NCBI GenBank assembly: GCA_963971405.1
Contig: OZ020485.1
Location: 32,569,921 to 32,633,920, forward strand
Length of the DNA stretch: 64,000 nucleotides
Source of the DNA: Psococerastis gibbosa
Lineage: Eukaryota > Arthropoda > Insecta > Psocodea > Psocidae
Direction: 5' to 3'
More notes on this DNA, generated by a model. The model did not search any database and was not told the origin of the DNA. It saw only the letters and a list, made by a program, of their open reading frames with translations. The DNA is not shown here. Position 1 is the first letter of the stretch.

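Noticed and set aside
62823-63320. 165-codon open frame as a host gene
   Set aside because: It is part of a broken CR1/Jockey-like LINE with a decayed F-A-D-D box upstream; pieces recur at three other places.
1-64000. LTR retrovirus-like element or Polinton
   Set aside because: No paired LTRs, gag/pol/env-type or capsid-type frames, or primer-binding site were recognised.

Overview
The window looks like a piece of an AT-rich, repeat-dense arthropod nuclear genome. The evidence is one intron-rich host gene with a metazoan receptor architecture, GT-AG introns, and many short dead transposons (LINE 3' ends, tRNA-derived SINEs, hAT-like and PIF/Harbinger-like MITEs, a mariner fragment). There is no bacterial or organellar signal. 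The species cannot be named from the sequence; an intron-rich, probably non-fly arthropod is an inference.

Positions 1-19,800 hold no host gene I can support. They contain a 5'-truncated LINE with target-site duplication (1,920-2,572), two MITEs with 8-bp target duplications or traces of them (3,658-3,953 and 4,452-4,858), a mariner 5' end (7,001-7,345), LINE 3' ends (8,478 and 14,836), a large composite repeat with a nested second element (9,247-10,746), SINE copies and a second copy of the nested element (17,354-18,201). Unrecognised single-copy-looking DNA lies between them.

Positions 19,864-64,000 are the 5' two thirds of one plus-strand gene, a cubilin-type endocytic receptor. I joined 40 coding exons (about 2,460 codons). 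Every exon has an AG acceptor and, where the end is visible, a GT donor, and all 39 internal junctions keep the reading frame. The order is signal peptide, N-terminal beta-strand/coiled-coil segment (the amnionless-binding stem in vertebrates), eight EGF modules including calcium-binding ones, then CUB1 to CUB17. The gene runs off the right edge in CUB17; by comparison with vertebrate cubilin (27 CUBs) about ten more CUBs are expected. Individual CUBs align with the same-numbered human CUB, including the same loss of the first disulfide in CUB13.

The most interesting host observations concern the CUB array. Disulfides are lost in whole pairs (CUB5, 11, 13, 15, apparently 17). The acidic calcium-site residues are clear in CUB1-7 and eroded from CUB8 on. 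A 180-bp tandem triplication copies the 3' half of the CUB3 exon with its splice donor into the following intron. The introns also give a natural history of transposition: filled and empty sites, nested insertions, and MITEs ending 20-40 bp from splice acceptors. I saw no LTR retrovirus-like element, Polinton, CRISPR array or bacterial-type gene.
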